Position numbers and translations under genes: made by a program. Shown here piece after piece: positions 1 to 7,480 of a stretch of DNA of 64,000 bases. The notes under the pieces are model-generated. The model was not told the origin of the DNA, did not search any database, and saw only the letters and a list, made by a program, of their open reading frames with translations. Every line of letters begins with the position of its first letter. Positions within the stretch are counted from its first letter, which is position 1. The DNA lies in the NCBI RefSeq assembly GCF_021272185.1, contig NZ_JAJSEC010000004.1:62001-126000 (forward strand), read 5' to 3'. The DNA is from Roseivivax sp. GX 12232. GTDB lineage: Bacteria; Pseudomonadota; Alphaproteobacteria; Rhodobacterales; Rhodobacteraceae.

Positions 1-918
1 GGTGTTGATGCCCTCCGTCACCTCGGCGCAGCTCGCCCCCGGCTTCAGAAGCGAGATGCCCAGCTCATGCGCGCCGACATTGGCGTCCCAGATCGCGGCG
101 GTCGCGGCATCGGGCTCGCCCAGGTGCAGCGTGCGTTCGAGCGCGGTGTAATAGCCCGAGATCATCGGGAAGGTGTTCAGGCTCAGAAGGTCGCCGTGGC
201 GCAGCTGCCGCCCGGTGACCGGGTTATGCGCCCCGTCGGTGTTCAGCCCCGACTGGAACCAGACCCAGGTGTCGCGATACTCGGCCTCGGGGAAGCGGGC
301 GGCGATCTCGAGCTCCATGGCGTCGCGCCCGGCCATGGCCACGTCGATCTCGCGGGTGCCCTCGCGCACCGCCTCACGGATGGCGTAGCCGCCGACGTCG
401 GCGACCTCGGCCCCGGCGCGGATCAGCCCGATCTCGGCGGGGCTCTTGAGCATCCGCTGGCGCATGGTGGCGGGCGCGATGTCGGTCACGCCCACGGGCG
501 CCAGGAGGCTGTCGAGCGCGGCGCGCCCCGCGACGGTCAGGTGATCCGCCTCGATCCCGATCCGTCGGTTGGTCCCGGCGACATGGCCCACCGCGCGCCA
601 GAAGTTGTCGCGCCGCCAGTCGGTATAGGTGATCTGCTCGCCGTGGCAGCGACGCCAGGGCTGGCCCGAGTCGATCCCGGCGCTGACCACCACGTCGGCC
701 TCGAAGGTCACCACCAGCCCGTAGGGCCGCCCGAAGGCGCAATAGAGAAAGCCCGAGTAATAGGCGATGTTGTGCATCGAGGTCAGCACGCAGACCTCGA
801 CCTCGGCCTCGCGCATGATCGCCCGGAGACCCGCCAGCCGGGCCTCGTATTCGGCGGCGGCAAAGGGCAGGGGCGCCTTGTCGCCATTGGGACAGTGGTA
901 GAAATCCGGTCGCTGCAT
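1..918 (-). CDS. Creatinase (creatine amidinohydrolase), 3' end beyond window
   Basis: Hydrolyses creatine to sarcosine and urea in the cytoplasm. The 306 residues visible are the N-terminal three quarters of a protein usually about 400 residues long; the C-terminus lies outside the window. The reading matches creatinase closely: an N-terminal creatinase domain (about 1-130) with the signature SFGRPY-like segment (here CAFGRPYGLV) and the start of the pita-bread catalytic domain. The catalytic histidine expected in the motif GAHNP is present at residue 231, and TWVWFQSGLNTDGAHNP is strongly family-like. Start is ATG at 918. It is codirectional with the hydrolase at 1088-1879, with a 169-bp gap. 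Identity as creatinase rather than a generic M24 peptidase is supported by the whole N-terminal reading; sarcosine oxidase genes, if present, would be outside the window. Confidence 0.88.
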   Translation of the reverse strand, partial: MQRPDFYHCPNGDKAPLPFAAAEYEARLAGLRAIMREAEVEVCVLTSMHNIAYYSGFLYCAFGRPYGLVVTFEADVVVSAGIDSGQPWRRCHGEQITYTDWRRDNFWRAVGHVAGTNRRIGIEADHLTVAGRAALDSLLAPVGVTDIAPATMRQRMLKSPAEIGLIRAGAEVADVGGYAIREAVREGTREIDVAMAGRDAMELEIAARFPEAEYRDTWVWFQSGLNTDGAHNPVTGRQLRHGDLLSLNTFPMISGYYTALERTLHLGEPDAATAAIWDANVGAHELGISLLKPGASCAEVTEGINT

Positions 919-1087
919 CGCGCCCTCCCGCTGACCCGCCCGGGGCACCCTGAGAGCGGGCGCGGGGCGGAGAAGTCCCGGCGTGCAGGACGACAAAGAG
1001 GGGCGGGGGTGGGAGCGACGCCATCGCTCGGCCCAACCAAGCGATAGCCGGGCCGCCCCCTGCGAGGCAAGAGGGCTGGCGGCGGGC

Positions 1088-1879
1088 CTATCCCAGAAGT
1101 GCCTGAATCATCCGGCTTTCGGGATCTTCCAGCCCGTCGATCACGTCGAAGTGATGACGGTTCTCCTCGATCACCAGCCCGGCCTCCCAGGCCTCGGACA
1201 GCAGCCGCGCCTGGTCGAGGAAGGCCGGCCGCTCGTCACCGCCGACCCAGACCGTGACCTTGGCGGCGGGCTTGGGCTGATGCACCGGGCTTTCGGCACG
1301 AGCGGTCTCGGCGTCGAGCTGCAGCTCCTCGTTCATCGAGGTGCGCAGGAGCGGCTCGAGATCGGCGAGCGGCGAGATCGGCATGACATGGTCGATGCGG
1401 CGGGCGATCTCCTCGGGCAGGCGCCCGGGTTCGAGCATCCGCGCCACCAGGTGGCCGCCGGCGGAATGGCCGGTGAGCCGGATCGGCACGTCGGGCACCT
1501 CGCGGGCGGCGGTGATCACCGCATCGGTGATCTGCCGGGTGATGTCGGGAATCGTGACTCGTGGGCAGAGGTCGTAGGAGGGCATGGCCACCGCCCAGCT
1601 CGCCCGCATCGGGCCCTCGGCCAGATGCGACCAGTCGCCCCGTCCGAAGCGCCGCCAGTAGCCGCCATGCACGAAGACCACGAGCCCCTCGGCACGCCTG
1701 AGCGGCAGGAACAGGTCGAAGACGTTGCGCGTTCCATGGCCATACATCAGGCCCAGCCGCGCCCGGTTCGCCGCCCCCAGCCGTTTGCGCATCTCGCTGG
1801 CCTTCTCGGCCCATCGCGGCGGGTAGCTCGCGGCGTCGGCGATGTGGTCCTGATTGGAATAGGCGTCGTCCAGATCCAT
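1088..1879 (-). CDS. Alpha/beta hydrolase, arylformamidase-like
   Basis: Cytoplasmic 263-aa alpha/beta hydrolase. It carries an oxyanion-type HGGYW motif at residues 71-75, a nucleophile elbow GHSAGG with Ser139, a probable acid at Asp215 (GGDE) and a catalytic histidine in HHFDVID (242-243). This set is typical of the kynurenine formamidase (arylformamidase) branch, which converts N-formylkynurenine to kynurenine. No tryptophan-degradation gene is nearby, so the substrate is uncertain and a generic esterase is possible. The start was placed at ATG 1879 because GGAGAG lies just upstream; an upstream in-frame start would overlap gabD, which begins divergently at 1968. The 88-bp gap probably holds both promoters. 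Confidence 0.8.
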   Translation of the reverse strand: MDLDDAYSNQDHIADAASYPPRWAEKASEMRKRLGAANRARLGLMYGHGTRNVFDLFLPLRRAEGLVVFVHGGYWRRFGRGDWSHLAEGPMRASWAVAMPSYDLCPRVTIPDITRQITDAVITAAREVPDVPIRLTGHSAGGHLVARMLEPGRLPEEIARRIDHVMPISPLADLEPLLRTSMNEELQLDAETARAESPVHQPKPAAKVTVWVGGDERPAFLDQARLLSEAWEAGLVIEENRHHFDVIDGLEDPESRMIQALLG

Positions 1880-1967
1880 CTGTCTCTCCGGGGCGGTTTC
1901 GGCGACAATATCGTGATGACGGGCCGGGTCCACCCCGAAGCCCGCCCCAGCAACAAGGAGATGCTTC

Positions 1968-3446
1968 ATGCGCGACCTCACCACCGACCTCTCGGGCCTT
2001 CTGAAAGACCCCAGCCTGCTCGAGACCCGGGCCTATATCGGCGGCGCCTGGGCCGAGGGCGCGGATGGCACCTTCGAGGTCACCAACCCCGCCCGCGGCG
2101 ATGTCATCGCCGAGGTGGCCGACGCCTCGCGCAAGCAGGTCTCCGAGGCGATCGACGCCGCCTATGAGGCCCAGAAGGACTGGGCCCGCTGGACCGGCAA
2201 GGAGCGCGCCCAGGTGCTGCGCCGCTGGTTCGACCTGATGATGGAAAACCAGGAGGACCTGGCCAAGATCATGACCGCCGAACAGGGCAAGCCGCTCGGC
2301 GAGTCGCGCGGCGAGGTGGCCTATGGCGCCTCCTTCGTGGAGTTCTTCGCCGAAGAGGCCAAGCGGGTCCTGGGCGAGCAGATCCCCGGCCATGCCCGCG
2401 ACAAGCGCATCCTGGTGATGAAGCAGCCGATCGGGGTCGCCGCCTCGATCACCCCCTGGAACTTCCCCAACGCGATGATCACCCGCAAGGCCGGCCCGGC
2501 GCTGGCGGCGGGCTGTTCCTTCGTCGCCCGCCCGGCCTCGGAGACGCCGCTCTCGGCGCTGGCGCTGGGCGTGCTGGCCGAGCGCGCGGGCCTGCCGGCG
2601 GGGATCTTCAACGTGGTGCCCTCGTCCTCCTCCTCCGAGGTCGGCAAGGAGTTCTGCGAGAACCCCAAGGTGCGCAAGCTGACCTTCACCGGCTCCACCG
2701 AGGTCGGCCGCATCCTGCTGCGCCAGGCCGCCGACCAGGTGATGAAATGCTCCATGGAGCTGGGCGGCAACGCGCCTTTCATCGTCTTCGACGACGCCGA
2801 TCTCGACGATGCGGTCGAGGGCGCGATCATGTGCAAGTTCCGCAACAACGGCCAGACCTGCGTCTGCGCCAACCGGATCTACGTGCAGGAGGGGGTCTAT
2901 GACGCCTTCGCCGAGAAGCTCGCCAAGCGGGTGAGCGAGCTGAAGGTCGGTGACGGTCTGGCCGAGGAGGACGTCGACCTCGGCCCGCTGATCGCGCCGG
3001 ATGCCATCGACAAGGTGAAGGCCCATCTGCGCGATGCCCGCGACAAGGGCGGCAAGGTGATCCTCGGCTCCGAGGAAGGCGAGATCGACGGCAATTTCTT
3101 CAAGCCCGCCATCGTCACCGGCGCCACCCAGGAGATGACCGTCGCCCACGAAGAGACCTTCGGCCCGCTCGCGCCGCTCTTCGCCTTCAAGGACGAAGAG
3201 GACGTGATCGCCAAGGCGAACGACACGATCTTCGGCCTGGCCTCCTATTTCTACGCCAAGGACCTGAGCCGCGTCTGGTCGGTCGCCGAGGCGCTGGAAT
3301 ACGGCATCGTCGGCGTGAACACCGGCATCATCTCGACCGAGGTCGCGCCCTTCGGCGGGGTGAAGCAATCCGGCCTCGGCCGCGAGGGCAGCCACCACGG
3401 GATCGAGGAGTTCCTCGAGATGAAATACGTCTGCCTGAGCCTGTGA
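1968..3446 (+). CDS. gabD: NAD(P)+-dependent succinate-semialdehyde dehydrogenase
   Basis: Oxidises succinate semialdehyde to succinate, the last step of GABA degradation. The 492-aa length fits GabD. Catalytic residues are visible: Asn165 in PWNFP, Glu264 in MELGGN, and the nucleophile Cys298 in GQTCVC, with a second Cys300 two residues on, as in redox-regulated SSADHs. The cofactor-binding position that is Lys in E. coli GabD (KPA) is Arg188 here (ARPAS), which I recall as a variant in alphaproteobacterial relatives. Start ATG 1968 has AAGGAG eight bases upstream. No gabT or transporter is adjacent. A strong rho-independent terminator follows at 3503-3540. Other aldehyde dehydrogenases of the same fold cannot be fully excluded. 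Confidence 0.88.
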   Translation: MRDLTTDLSGLLKDPSLLETRAYIGGAWAEGADGTFEVTNPARGDVIAEVADASRKQVSEAIDAAYEAQKDWARWTGKERAQVLRRWFDLMMENQEDLAKIMTAEQGKPLGESRGEVAYGASFVEFFAEEAKRVLGEQIPGHARDKRILVMKQPIGVAASITPWNFPNAMITRKAGPALAAGCSFVARPASETPLSALALGVLAERAGLPAGIFNVVPSSSSSEVGKEFCENPKVRKLTFTGSTEVGRILLRQAADQVMKCSMELGGNAPFIVFDDADLDDAVEGAIMCKFRNNGQTCVCANRIYVQEGVYDAFAEKLAKRVSELKVGDGLAEEDVDLGPLIAPDAIDKVKAHLRDARDKGGKVILGSEEGEIDGNFFKPAIVTGATQEMTVAHEETFGPLAPLFAFKDEEDVIAKANDTIFGLASYFYAKDLSRVWSVAEALEYGIVGVNTGIISTEVAPFGGVKQSGLGREGSHHGIEEFLEMKYVCLSL

Positions 3447-3502
3447 TGCGCTGAGCGGAGGGGGCTGCGGCCCCGCTCCGCCGGCTGGCTCGGAGGGCCA
3501 AA

Positions 3503-3540
3503 GCGCCGCGCCGGGTCACCCGGCGCGGCGCGTCTTTTTT
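3503..3540 (+). terminator. Rho-independent terminator of gabD
   Basis: A 14-bp perfect inverted repeat (3503-3516 with 3518-3531), followed within three bases by six Ts (3535-3540). It sits between gabD (+) and the convergent yjhX-like gene. Confidence 0.85.
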
Positions 3541-3572
3541 GGGGGTGGCGGACCCGTGCCCGCCCCTCGGCC

Positions 3573-3830
3573 CTACCGGTTGTCCACCTGCGCCCGCACA
3601 TTGCGGCGGCCCTGCGCGGAGATGCGGTAGGGGCTGGAGGCGCGGCTTTCGATCAGCCGTTTGCGGCGGAGCTTGCGGAAGACCTCGAGCGAGCAGTCGC
3701 CGAGGATCAGCCCGTCGCGGGTGACGCAGGTGACCTCGGTCACCTGGCCGCCGGGCGCGCGCTCGTAGGCGATCACGCCGCCCTGGGCCAGCGCGTGCAG
3801 CACGCGCTGTTCGTGTTTGGAAATATTCAT
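3573..3830 (-). CDS. yjhX: YjhX family (UPF0386) topoisomerase-inhibitor-like toxin
   Basis: 85 aa, the usual family length, and recognisable end to end: it opens MNISKHEQRVLHALAQGG and closes with NVRAQVDNR, as in E. coli YjhX, with a basic winged-helix-like middle (EVFRKLRRKRLIES). E. coli YjhX (TopAI) inhibits DNA topoisomerase I and is neutralised by the acetyltransferase-like antitoxin YjhQ. No YjhQ-like gene is adjacent: the neighbours are gabD (convergent) and hsp20 (codirectional, 264 bp upstream). The gene is therefore either an orphan toxin homologue or a domesticated DNA-binding protein. Start ATG 3830. Family assignment is secure; toxicity here is inferred only. Confidence 0.85.
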   Translation of the reverse strand: MNISKHEQRVLHALAQGGVIAYERAPGGQVTEVTCVTRDGLILGDCSLEVFRKLRRKRLIESRASSPYRISAQGRRNVRAQVDNR

Positions 3831-4028
3831 GGATGCGTCCTGTGACGTCGCTGTCAGGCCCCGGACATGGCGGCAGAGCCGGCCGGCCGGGGGTAGGCGT
3901 CACCTCGTCGAACCGAGGTGTCAGCGGGTGGTCACAAGCTCCAGCATCAACAATTCCCGTCACTGGGGTGTCGTCACGGCCCCTTGGCTAGATCCGGCGG
4001 CCCTGGCGGTCAAGCGGGGGTCCAACGC

Positions 4029-4057
4029 AAAACGCCCCGGCCGTGGCGGCCGGGGCG
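4029..4057 (-). terminator. Rho-independent terminator of hsp20
   Basis: An 11-bp perfect stem (4033-4043 with 4047-4057) and 3-base loop; read on the minus strand it is followed by TTTT (4032-4029). It lies 37 bp after the hsp20 stop codon. The rest of the 264-bp gap to yjhX shows nothing else clear. Confidence 0.8.
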
Positions 4058-4094
4058 CAGGGTCGTCGAAGCGGCGCGAGGGCGCCTGCCGCGA

Positions 4095-4568
4095 TCAGTT
4101 GACCTTTTGCGCGTCGAGCAGGTCCTTGCGGGTCTCGACGGTGTCGGTCTTCTGGATCTCGATGCGGCGCGGCTTCAGCGCCTCGGGGATCTCGCGCTCG
4201 AGGTCGATGTGCAGCATGCCGTCGGCATGGCTGGCGCCGATGACGCGCACGTGGTCGGCGAGATGGAAGCGGCGCTCGAAGGCGCGGGTCGCGATGCCGC
4301 GGTGCAGGAAGGCGCGGTTTTCGTCTTCCTCGGCCTTGCGGGCCGAGACCACCAGCGCCTGGTCCTTCACCTCGACCGAGAGATCGGTCTCGGAGAAGCC
4401 GGCCACGGCGATGGAGATGCGGTAGGCATCCTCGGCGGTCTTCTCGATGTTGTAGGGCGGATAGGTGGGCTGGGTCACATCCGAGGCCAGCACCCGGTCC
4501 ATGAGGTCGGCGATCTGGTCGAAGCCGACGGTGGCTCGGTAGAGCGGGGCGAGGTCAAAGCTACGCAT
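4095..4568 (-). CDS. Hsp20/alpha-crystallin family small heat-shock protein
   Basis: 157-aa ATP-independent holdase of the IbpA/HspH type that keeps unfolded proteins soluble. It has the class A N-terminus seen in proteobacteria (MRSFDLAPLYRATVGFD, then PPYNIEK), a central alpha-crystallin domain (about residues 38-140) with AGF and the FHLADHV strand, and a short C-terminal tail with an IEIQ stretch. Start ATG 4568 follows a strong AGGAGG. Expression appears doubly heat-controlled: an RpoH-type promoter about 105-130 bp upstream, and a ROSE-like hairpin that hides the ribosome-binding site. It is monocistronic, with its own terminator. Confidence 0.92.
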   Translation of the reverse strand: MRSFDLAPLYRATVGFDQIADLMDRVLASDVTQPTYPPYNIEKTAEDAYRISIAVAGFSETDLSVEVKDQALVVSARKAEEDENRAFLHRGIATRAFERRFHLADHVRVIGASHADGMLHIDLEREIPEALKPRRIEIQKTDTVETRKDLLDAQKVN

Positions 4569-4571
4569 GGG

Positions 4572-4591
4572 TTATCCTCCTTTGAGCGATA
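4572..4591 (-). promoter_or_regulatory. ROSE-like RNA thermometer hairpin over the hsp20 ribosome-binding site
   Basis: In the minus-strand transcript the bases just before the start codon fold as UAUC-G-CUC / GAGGAUA with loop AAAG: seven pairs, with a single G unpaired opposite the Shine-Dalgarno (AGGAGG). The 5' strand contains UCGCU, matching the UYGCU signature of ROSE elements, in which the G opposite the SD is needed for heat melting. The 5' UTR between promoter and start (about 95 nt) also holds a GCGGAAC/GTTCCGC hairpin. Matches to the ROSE class are seen; function is inferred. Confidence 0.65.
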
Positions 4592-4670
4592 CCATATGTT
4601 GTGCGCCTTCCCGTATGGGACAGGCGGCTGCCAAGTTATGCGGAACCCGAAAGCGGCGTTCCGCAGCCAG

Positions 4671-4700
4671 AATTTGGGGAGGCCCGCGCGGGCTTTCAAG
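4671..4700 (-). promoter_or_regulatory. Probable RpoH (sigma-32) promoter of hsp20
   Basis: On the minus strand CTTGAAAG (4700-4693) and CCCCAAATT (4679-4671) lie at heat-shock spacing, close to the sigma-32 consensus CTTGAAA ... CCCCATnT. It sits in the 159-bp gap between the protease gene and hsp20 and predicts a leader of about 95 nt that includes the thermometer hairpin. Confidence 0.65.
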
Positions 4701-4727
4701 TCTCTTGCGGGCGGAGGAACTCGGCGG

Positions 4728-5528
4728 CTAGGGGCGCAGGAACTTGGCGGCGCTGGCGCGGCTGCCGGTCTCGGTCACCGACTTGATCCCGGGCAGCCTT
4801 GCGCGGCGGGTTTCCTCCGCAAGCGCCGCCTGCAGTCGGGGCAGCGCCGCCTCGACCGAGACCCCGAGCGAGACCGGCGCGCCCTCGGCCTCGGCCTTTG
4901 CCGAGACGATGGAGACCACCCGCGGCACGCCCGAGGCGAAGGAGAAGACCGGCGAGCCCGACGAGCCGAAATCCACACGGCAGGACATGACCACCACGCC
5001 CTGCTGTTTCGAGAGCACCGCGCAGCGCTCCTCGAGCGCGGGCACATCGGCGCCGCCGCGCGCATAGGAGACCACGCCGATACTGTCGCCGCGGGCGGGG
5101 TCGGCGTCGGTCTCGAAGGGGGTGATCGTGGTGTTCTGGATCGGGTGCTGCAGCTTCAGAAGCGCGATGTCGTTGCGCACCCGCGCCGGGCCCGAGGGCA
5201 GCGAGAAGTCGTAGTCGGGATGGGCGATGGCGCGGCGCACCCGGCGGTAGGCGGCGGCGCGGCCGTTGCGCCAGCCGGCGAGGAACTGCACCTCCTCGAC
5301 CGCGACGGGCGCGCCGCTCGCGCGGTCATAGAGGCAATGCGCGGCGGTCAGCACCAGGTCGGGCGCGATCAGCGCGCCGGTACAGAAGGTCTTGCCTGAG
5401 ATCTCGAGCCGTCCAACCGAATCCCAGGCCCCGCCCGCGGCATCTGGCCCGAGCGAGAACAGCCCCTGGGCCGAGAGGGGCTGGGCGAGGAACAGCCCCA
5501 GGAGGGCAAGGGCGAGACGGCGCGGCAA
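4728..5528 (-). CDS. Secreted trypsin-like (S1) serine protease
   Basis: 266 aa with an N-terminal signal peptide (hydrophobic LALALLGLFLAQPLSA, probable cleavage after Ala20) and a chymotrypsin-fold domain. The catalytic triad is visible: His64 in TAAHC, Asp120 in RNDIALLKL, and Ser190 in DFGSSGSPV. Cys49 and Cys65 flank the histidine as in the classic disulfide. It probably acts in the periplasm or outside the cell; the substrate is unknown. The start used is TTG at 5528, supported by GGAG six bases upstream and by the signal peptide beginning immediately; no ATG fits. It stands alone, with no inhibitor or secretion gene adjacent. Confidence 0.85.
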   Translation of the reverse strand: MPRRLALALLGLFLAQPLSAQGLFSLGPDAAGGAWDSVGRLEISGKTFCTGALIAPDLVLTAAHCLYDRASGAPVAVEEVQFLAGWRNGRAAAYRRVRRAIAHPDYDFSLPSGPARVRNDIALLKLQHPIQNTTITPFETDADPARGDSIGVVSYARGGADVPALEERCAVLSKQQGVVVMSCRVDFGSSGSPVFSFASGVPRVVSIVSAKAEAEGAPVSLGVSVEAALPRLQAALAEETRRARLPGIKSVTETGSRASAAKFLRP

Positions 5529-5729
5529 TGGGATCTCCGGCGGTGGCGCGGCTGCGGGCCAGACTATTGAGCCTCATTGACCGGAATGGGGCAAGGCTGC
5601 GGCAATCGCGGGGAGGGCGCGCGTGGGGCGGGGAGCTGTGCGCGCGGGGGCGTCGCGCCGCTGCCTCAGCGCCCGTCCGGTGATCGGCGCAGAGTGCTCC
5701 GACCGGTCTGCGCCACTACGGCGCGCCCC

Positions 5730-7121
5730 TTACGCCTCGCGCATCAGCTTCGACGGCTTCGGCCCGCCGGTCGCCCAGTCCAGAAGCTCCACCGTATGGA
5801 CAACCGGCACCTCGGTGCCCGAGCCGATCTGCATCATGCAGCCGATGTTGCCCGCGGCGATGACCTCGGGTGACTTGGCTTCCAGCGTGCGCACCTTGCG
5901 CGCCTTGAGCTGCCCGGAAATCTCGGGCTGCATCAGGTTGTAGGTCCCCGCCGAGCCGCAGCACAGATGGCTGTCCGCCGGTTCGACCACCTCGAAGCCC
6001 GCGCGCTTCAGAAGGGTCTTCGGATGCGTCTTGATCTGCTGGCCGTGCTGCAGCGAACAGGCGGCGTGATAGGCCACCCGCAGCGCCCCGCCGCCGGTGC
6101 CGCGCGGCGGCGCATGCACGCCCCGGCCCGGCGCGGCGTCGGGCCCGGCGATGCCCTCGCGGGCCTCCTGCGGGCTGGCCTCGCCGGGGGCGGGCACAGC
6201 CTCGGGCATCAGCTCGACCAGCACCTCGCTCACGTCGCGGGCCAGGGCCGAGACCTTCGCGGCCTCGTCGGCCAGCGGGCCGTTGCGGAACATGTGGCCG
6301 TAGTCCTTGACCGTGGTGCCGCAGCCCGAGGTGTTGATGACGATGGCGTCGAGCCCCTTGCCCTCGATCTCGCGGGTCCAGGCCTCGATGTTGCGCGCGG
6401 CGGTGTCATGGGCCTCGTCGCTCTTGCCCATGTGGTGGGTGAGCGCGCCGCAGCAGCCCATGCCCTCGGCCACCACCACCTCAGCGCCGAGCCGGGTCAG
6501 CAGCCGGATGGTCGCGTCGTTGATGTCGGTGTCGAGCGCCTTCTGCGCGCAGCCGGTCATCAGCGCCACGCGCATCTTCGGCGCGCCCGCGGCGGCAAAG
6601 CTCTGCGGGTCGTCGTTGCGACTGACCGGCGGGATCACGTCGGGCGCCATCTCGAGCATGGCGCGCAGCCGCGGGTCGGGCATCAGCCCCCGGAAGGGCC
6701 GGCCGATCTTGGCGGCCAGCAGCGCCAGCCGGAAGCGCTTGGGATAGGGCAGGATCCGCGCCAGCACCCAGCGCAGCGCGCGGTCGCGCCAGGGGCGCTC
6801 GTAGGTCTCTTCGATATAGGCGCGGGCGTGGTCGACCAGGTGCATGTAATGCACCCCCGAAGGGCAGGTGGTCATGCAGGCCAGGCAGGAGAGGCAGCGG
6901 TCGATGTGCTTGACGGTCTTCTCGTCGGGCACCCGCTCGTTCTCGAGCATGTCCTTGATCAGGTAGATCCGGCCGCGAGGGGAATCGAGTTCGTCGCCCA
7001 GCACCTGGTAGGTCGGGCAGGTCGCCGTGCAGAAGCCGCAATGCACGCAGGCGCGCAGGATCTCGTTCGACCGCGCGACATCGGGGTCTTGCAACTGCTC
7101 GGGGCGGAACTGGGTCTGCAT
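5730..7121 (-). CDS. glcF: Glycolate oxidase iron-sulfur subunit GlcF
   Basis: 463-aa electron-transfer subunit of membrane-associated glycolate oxidase, which oxidises glycolate to glyoxylate. Two 4Fe-4S motifs are present: Cys25/28/31/35 (CVHCGFCTATC) and Cys76/79/82/86 (CLSCLACMTTC), followed by two cysteine-rich CCG domains (GCCG and CCGSAGTYN). A Pro/Gly/Ala-rich insert of about 45 residues precedes HAACSLQHG and is not part of the usual family core; it looks like a local low-complexity linker. Start ATG 7121 has AAGGAC upstream. It is the last gene of glcD-glcE-(7142-7480)-glcF, 20 bp after the small membrane protein gene. Confidence 0.93.
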   Translation of the reverse strand: MQTQFRPEQLQDPDVARSNEILRACVHCGFCTATCPTYQVLGDELDSPRGRIYLIKDMLENERVPDEKTVKHIDRCLSCLACMTTCPSGVHYMHLVDHARAYIEETYERPWRDRALRWVLARILPYPKRFRLALLAAKIGRPFRGLMPDPRLRAMLEMAPDVIPPVSRNDDPQSFAAAGAPKMRVALMTGCAQKALDTDINDATIRLLTRLGAEVVVAEGMGCCGALTHHMGKSDEAHDTAARNIEAWTREIEGKGLDAIVINTSGCGTTVKDYGHMFRNGPLADEAAKVSALARDVSEVLVELMPEAVPAPGEASPQEAREGIAGPDAAPGRGVHAPPRGTGGGALRVAYHAACSLQHGQQIKTHPKTLLKRAGFEVVEPADSHLCCGSAGTYNLMQPEISGQLKARKVRTLEAKSPEVIAAGNIGCMMQIGSGTEVPVVHTVELLDWATGGPKPSKLMREA

Positions 7122-7141
7122 GTCTGTCCTTCTGGTGAGCG

Positions 7142-7480
7142 TCAGGGCGAAAGGGTCAGGGCCGTGGCCAGCCCGAACCACGGCAGGGTGGTCGCAAGGC
7201 TGCCGCCAAGCCGGGTCCAGCGCGAGCCGCGCCCGCCGGCGAGCTTCTGCGCCGCCGCGGTCGCGCAGGCCAGGGCCGCGATCCAGGCGAGCCAGAGGCA
7301 GATGAGCGCCGCCAGCGGCCGCAGCGGGCCGAGCGTGATGCCCGCCAGCGCCAGGGTCAGCGCGCCGACCACCAGCGCGGCGAGGTTCACCCGCGAGGGC
7401 GGCGTGCGCAGCGCCAGAACGTAGAGAAGCGGCCCCGCGCCGAAGCAGAGCGCGAAGGCTAGGACCATCTCGGCGCTCAT
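7142..7480 (-). CDS. Small multi-spanning membrane protein inside the glycolate oxidase operon
   Basis: 112 aa, not recognised. The sequence is almost entirely hydrophobic, with about four predicted membrane helices (near residues 3-24, 30-50, 55-78 and 90-110) separated by short basic turns. It starts with ATG 7480 overlapping the glcE stop by four bases (ATGA) and ends 20 bp before glcF, so it is translated with the glycolate oxidase subunits. By position it could anchor the complex to the membrane or help glycolate entry, but that is inference from context only. Codon use resembles its neighbours. Confidence 0.7.
   Translation of the reverse strand: MSAEMVLAFALCFGAGPLLYVLALRTPPSRVNLAALVVGALTLALAGITLGPLRPLAALICLWLAWIAALACATAAAQKLAGGRGSRWTRLGGSLATTLPWFGLATALTLSP

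Noticed and set aside
374-1036. 220-codon minus-strand frame over the creatinase gene
   Set aside because: Out of frame with the clear creatinase reading that runs off the window edge from ATG 918.
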